The notes beneath the pieces are model-generated. The model made no database searches. It was not told the origin of the DNA and was given only the letters and a program-made list of their open reading frames with translations. From Himantopus leucocephalus (lineage: Eukaryota > Chordata > Aves > Charadriiformes > Recurvirostridae), in the NCBI GenBank assembly GCA_003993805.1, contig RSEF01000004.1, positions 71,380,879-71,444,878 of the forward strand: DNA of 64,000 bases. The letters are read 5' to 3'. Of this stretch, positions 61,201 to 64,000 are shown piece by piece (position 1 is the stretch's first letter; each line of letters starts with the position of its first letter). The position numbers were made by a program, and so were the translations under genes.

Positions 61201-64000
61201 TATTCTTCATTGCCACTCATAACTTCCAGCTTATGCTTTCCAGAGTTAAATTCCTCAGTTAGACACCATAGTTCCTGCAGAAAATAATGTAACACGTTGT
61301 AAAGGGAGAGTTAGGAGTACCTGAATGGGACTGGCAACCACCAGCAGACTGACTGGAGAGAAGCTGAAGACAACACCCTGGGAACACCAGAGAGAGAAGT
61401 ATGGTTGCAATTCAGCCCTCTCTGAGACATAGGCTCTTCCTTGCTGCTTGAGTTCATCTCCTCTCTGTGAGGCTGAGATTCGCAGCGTGGAAATACTCCT
61501 CTCGACACTGGCACCTGGGCAACGTTTCTCATTTCAAGTTTGGCAGAAGAAAAGCAGCGGGATGCGGCTCTTCTTTCCTCCCCCAAAGGACGCAGATGCA
61601 GTCTTATGGCTTAAGCTGATTTCTGAAAAGTAGTTTCCCACTTTGATTCCAGTTTCTCAGCGTGCATGCCCGCCTTCGGTGTACAAAACCTGACTCAGCA
61701 GAGGTGAGACTGCCTCCTAGCACTCCTTTTCCCTTGCCACTACCCAAGCCCACGGAGCCCAGAGTGAACCCATTTGCCTCAGTTCATTTCCCATGGTCCC
61801 AAAAAGGAACCCCGTAAGTGTGTGTTGTAACCTTTGACTACTGCAGTAATGGCAGCATTCATTATCAGTACTGTTCATTAGTAAACTGCTGGTAATGTTA
61901 GTCTTTTGTCTGTTGCCAAACTCTTTTATTTAGCGTGAAGAATATGGCAAAAGCCTGTCTTACATTTACATAAGCAGTAACTCCATTTTACCGTTTGTTT
62001 TTTTCCTCTACAGCCAAAATACCTTCCAAACTGTTCCTATTGTTGATAGGAGGAGGAAAGTAACTCTTTAAACCTTCAAAAACCAGTGTTTTTCTAAAGT
62101 TTTCAGTCTCAAGTGAATAGCACTGAAATGCTTGGTATCTAACAAAGCCATCACAAGTACAAAGACTAGCAGCCTTGAAAAAATAAAAGCTATCCATATG
62201 AGATATTTTTGTCTTAGTTTGGATAATGAAAAACAACCGCAAGTCATTGCAGTGAAGTACTCATTTTTCAAGTTCCCGGTAGGATGTGAATATGGGAGAG
62301 CAGAGAAATCAGAGTGTCACCGTAAAGTGGGAAGCCATCTGCCCCCCACCTCCTACCAGTAAAAGGTTTCCTGATGACCATGGAAGTGGGCAGGTCTGCT
62401 CATGCAGGCGATGGCCTCAGAAGACATAGACCCTGCGGTCAGTAAAGCAGCACAGCCTAAAAAACTGAGAGATAACAGTAGGTTTTTTACATTGTTTCTT
62501 ATGATTTCTGTTGAAGTTCCAAATTTTTAGAAAAAAACTTCAGCGAATCCATCCTTCTGGGATCATATTGATGTCAGAGGTGATATAGCATGAATTATTT
62601 CCATCCTGAGAAGCTAAGTAGCACTGGGTCTTAGTTATTCTAGGTACTAACAGCATTTACTAGTTCCCTGACCCTGACATTCAGCCAGGTTAGAGTCTTA
62701 CTCATAAAATATCTGTAACCAACTATCAGGCTTATCTGTAGTCTGTTAAAACAAGCAAAATTAGACGCCCATAAAAACCCTCAGATATTATACGGTGTTC
62801 CCAAGCCACATTATTCACAATAATCAGCAGCTGTGAAAGCGAAGTCCCTCCGCATAAATGCAGAAGGCATCTTTCTTGGCAATTACTCATCAGACCGGAC
62901 TCTGGAGTCAGCAGAGGCTCGAATGCGAATGACGAACCACACAGCAGCCCGCTTGTGTGCCTGAACCCTGGGGAAGGGCGGGCACAGCCCGAACTTTTAA
63001 ACAAGGACACATAAACAGAGCCAAGATGCTGAAAGCCATCATTATAAAGCCTGAGACAAAATGAAACAACAACAACAAACAGTTGGGTAACCTTTTTGAA
63101 GTGGATGTGCTCCTCTTTCACTGTTTTCTGAGTCTCCTTAAATTTTGATTGGCTTTAGATTTGAAAGCAATTGGCAGACGGTCAAAATTTAAAATTGATG
63201 AAGTACAATCGGTCTGTTCATGGGACGCCTGGAAAAGAAAATAATGATCTTTCAGACAAAAATGTTCTGAGGAAGCTAAGCCACCATGTCAACAGATAAG
63301 AAAGCAAACAGTGGTACTGAAATGGCTGGAGTAAATGGTATTTAAAAGAAGGTTTTGTCCTGGAGGAGTTGTGGCAAATTCAGAGGGTTCTGTACTCGGT
63401 GATCTTTAGGATATCCTTTTATGCTTCCAGGGCATGCTGGCAGTATAGCAAGGTCCAGGGAGTCATAGCTGATTTGTATTAATCGCATTAGTCCAGCGAG
63501 GTGACCTGAAAAACTGCAGTTTGTAGCATGAAGGAATGACACGCCCCATATTGATCCAAGAATTAAAAAATGTCAGTCCCGTATAGCATAGTCTAAACAA
63601 AAAGGGCCTACAAGACACTGTTGATGTACCTTTGACCTGTGGACAAATTCAAGAAGGCATACAAAATACATGCAAGCTGGCCTCTCGTTAGCAAGACATG
63701 GGGCAGCGCTGTATCACTTTGTGTCTATCACGTACTCTCCTCCCTGCACAAAAAGCGGTGCATGTAACAGGACTGCTGCTGGCTCCTGGCTCGGCAAAGT
63801 ACCTGGGCTCCTAATGCCGCCCCGGGTCCCAAGGGAAGCCTGTGAGATGTTAGGACTCTGACAAGGCTCATGACTTCGGCAGTTCTGGGACTTGGATTTG
63901 AATATCAAATTTCATCTACCTGTGCATCTGTGTGTCTGGGTGACGTGTCATCGTTTGTTTTACTCAAGATCAGAGAAAAGTGAGAAATACAGAAAAACTA
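58288..64000. other. Non-coding stretch, no gene recognised
   Basis: No gene was recognised. A donor-like CAACAG-GTAAGC at about 59323-59334 has a strong T-rich acceptor about 100 bases upstream, but all three frames between them are closed. AT-rich DNA dominates 60080-61100. A CAA repeat lies at 63065-63079. The 129-codon minus frame at 62732-63121 has no domain. A weak 5S-like segment near 62607 is discussed separately. Confidence 0.5.
63065..63079 (+). repeat. (CAA)n short tandem repeat
   Basis: Four to five CAA units. Confidence 0.8.

Noticed and set aside
1..64000. CRISPR array, operons, tRNA or rRNA genes, mitochondrial insert
   Set aside because: No regularly spaced repeats, no prokaryote-like gene packing, and no convincing tRNA, rRNA or mitochondrial sequence on either strand by eye. 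A tRNAscan or Rfam search was not possible.

Overview
This window looks like nuclear DNA from a bird. Two interspersed repeats support that. One is a 43-base scrap of a CR1 LINE 3' end at 35312-35354. The other is a complete 597-bp solo LTR of an avian endogenous retrovirus at 50721-51317, whose sense strand is the minus strand. The three 100-base N blocks and five isolated Ns are typical of a draft vertebrate scaffold. Nothing points to a prokaryote, organelle or exogenous virus. I cannot name the species or chromosome.

No protein-coding gene could be recognised. The longest open frames (161, 151, 150, 147 and 143 codons) have no recognisable domain and are what chance gives in 64 kb. The window is best read as intergenic DNA, or as the large intron of a gene whose main exons lie outside. 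A few short segments have a good acceptor and donor with an open frame between them: 20307-20368 on minus, and 34785-34955 and 48290-48349 on plus. A further segment, 55052-55202 on plus, has good splice sites but no open frame. Two minus-strand frames, 4777-4944 and 5736-6068, look somewhat protein-like. These are candidates only; pairs of this quality also arise by chance.

Layout. 1-15859 is unique non-coding DNA with the two minus-strand frames, a probable ancient repeat fragment near 8480, and an AT-rich microsatellite at 13450-13575. 15960-35354 is unique DNA between two scaffold gaps. It includes a long run (24180-27246) rich in ATTA/TAATTA and SOX-like motifs that looks like conserved regulatory DNA, and it ends in the CR1 scrap. 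35455-46718 is unique DNA with scattered simple repeats. 46819-64000 holds two short direct duplications, each split by a single N (47683-47801 and 53569-53800), that look like unmerged contig ends, plus the solo LTR and several A-rich tracts.

The most notable overall features are how few recognisable transposons there are for a bird, the assembly scars, and the possible regulatory blocks. No new biological system could be supported from the sequence alone.
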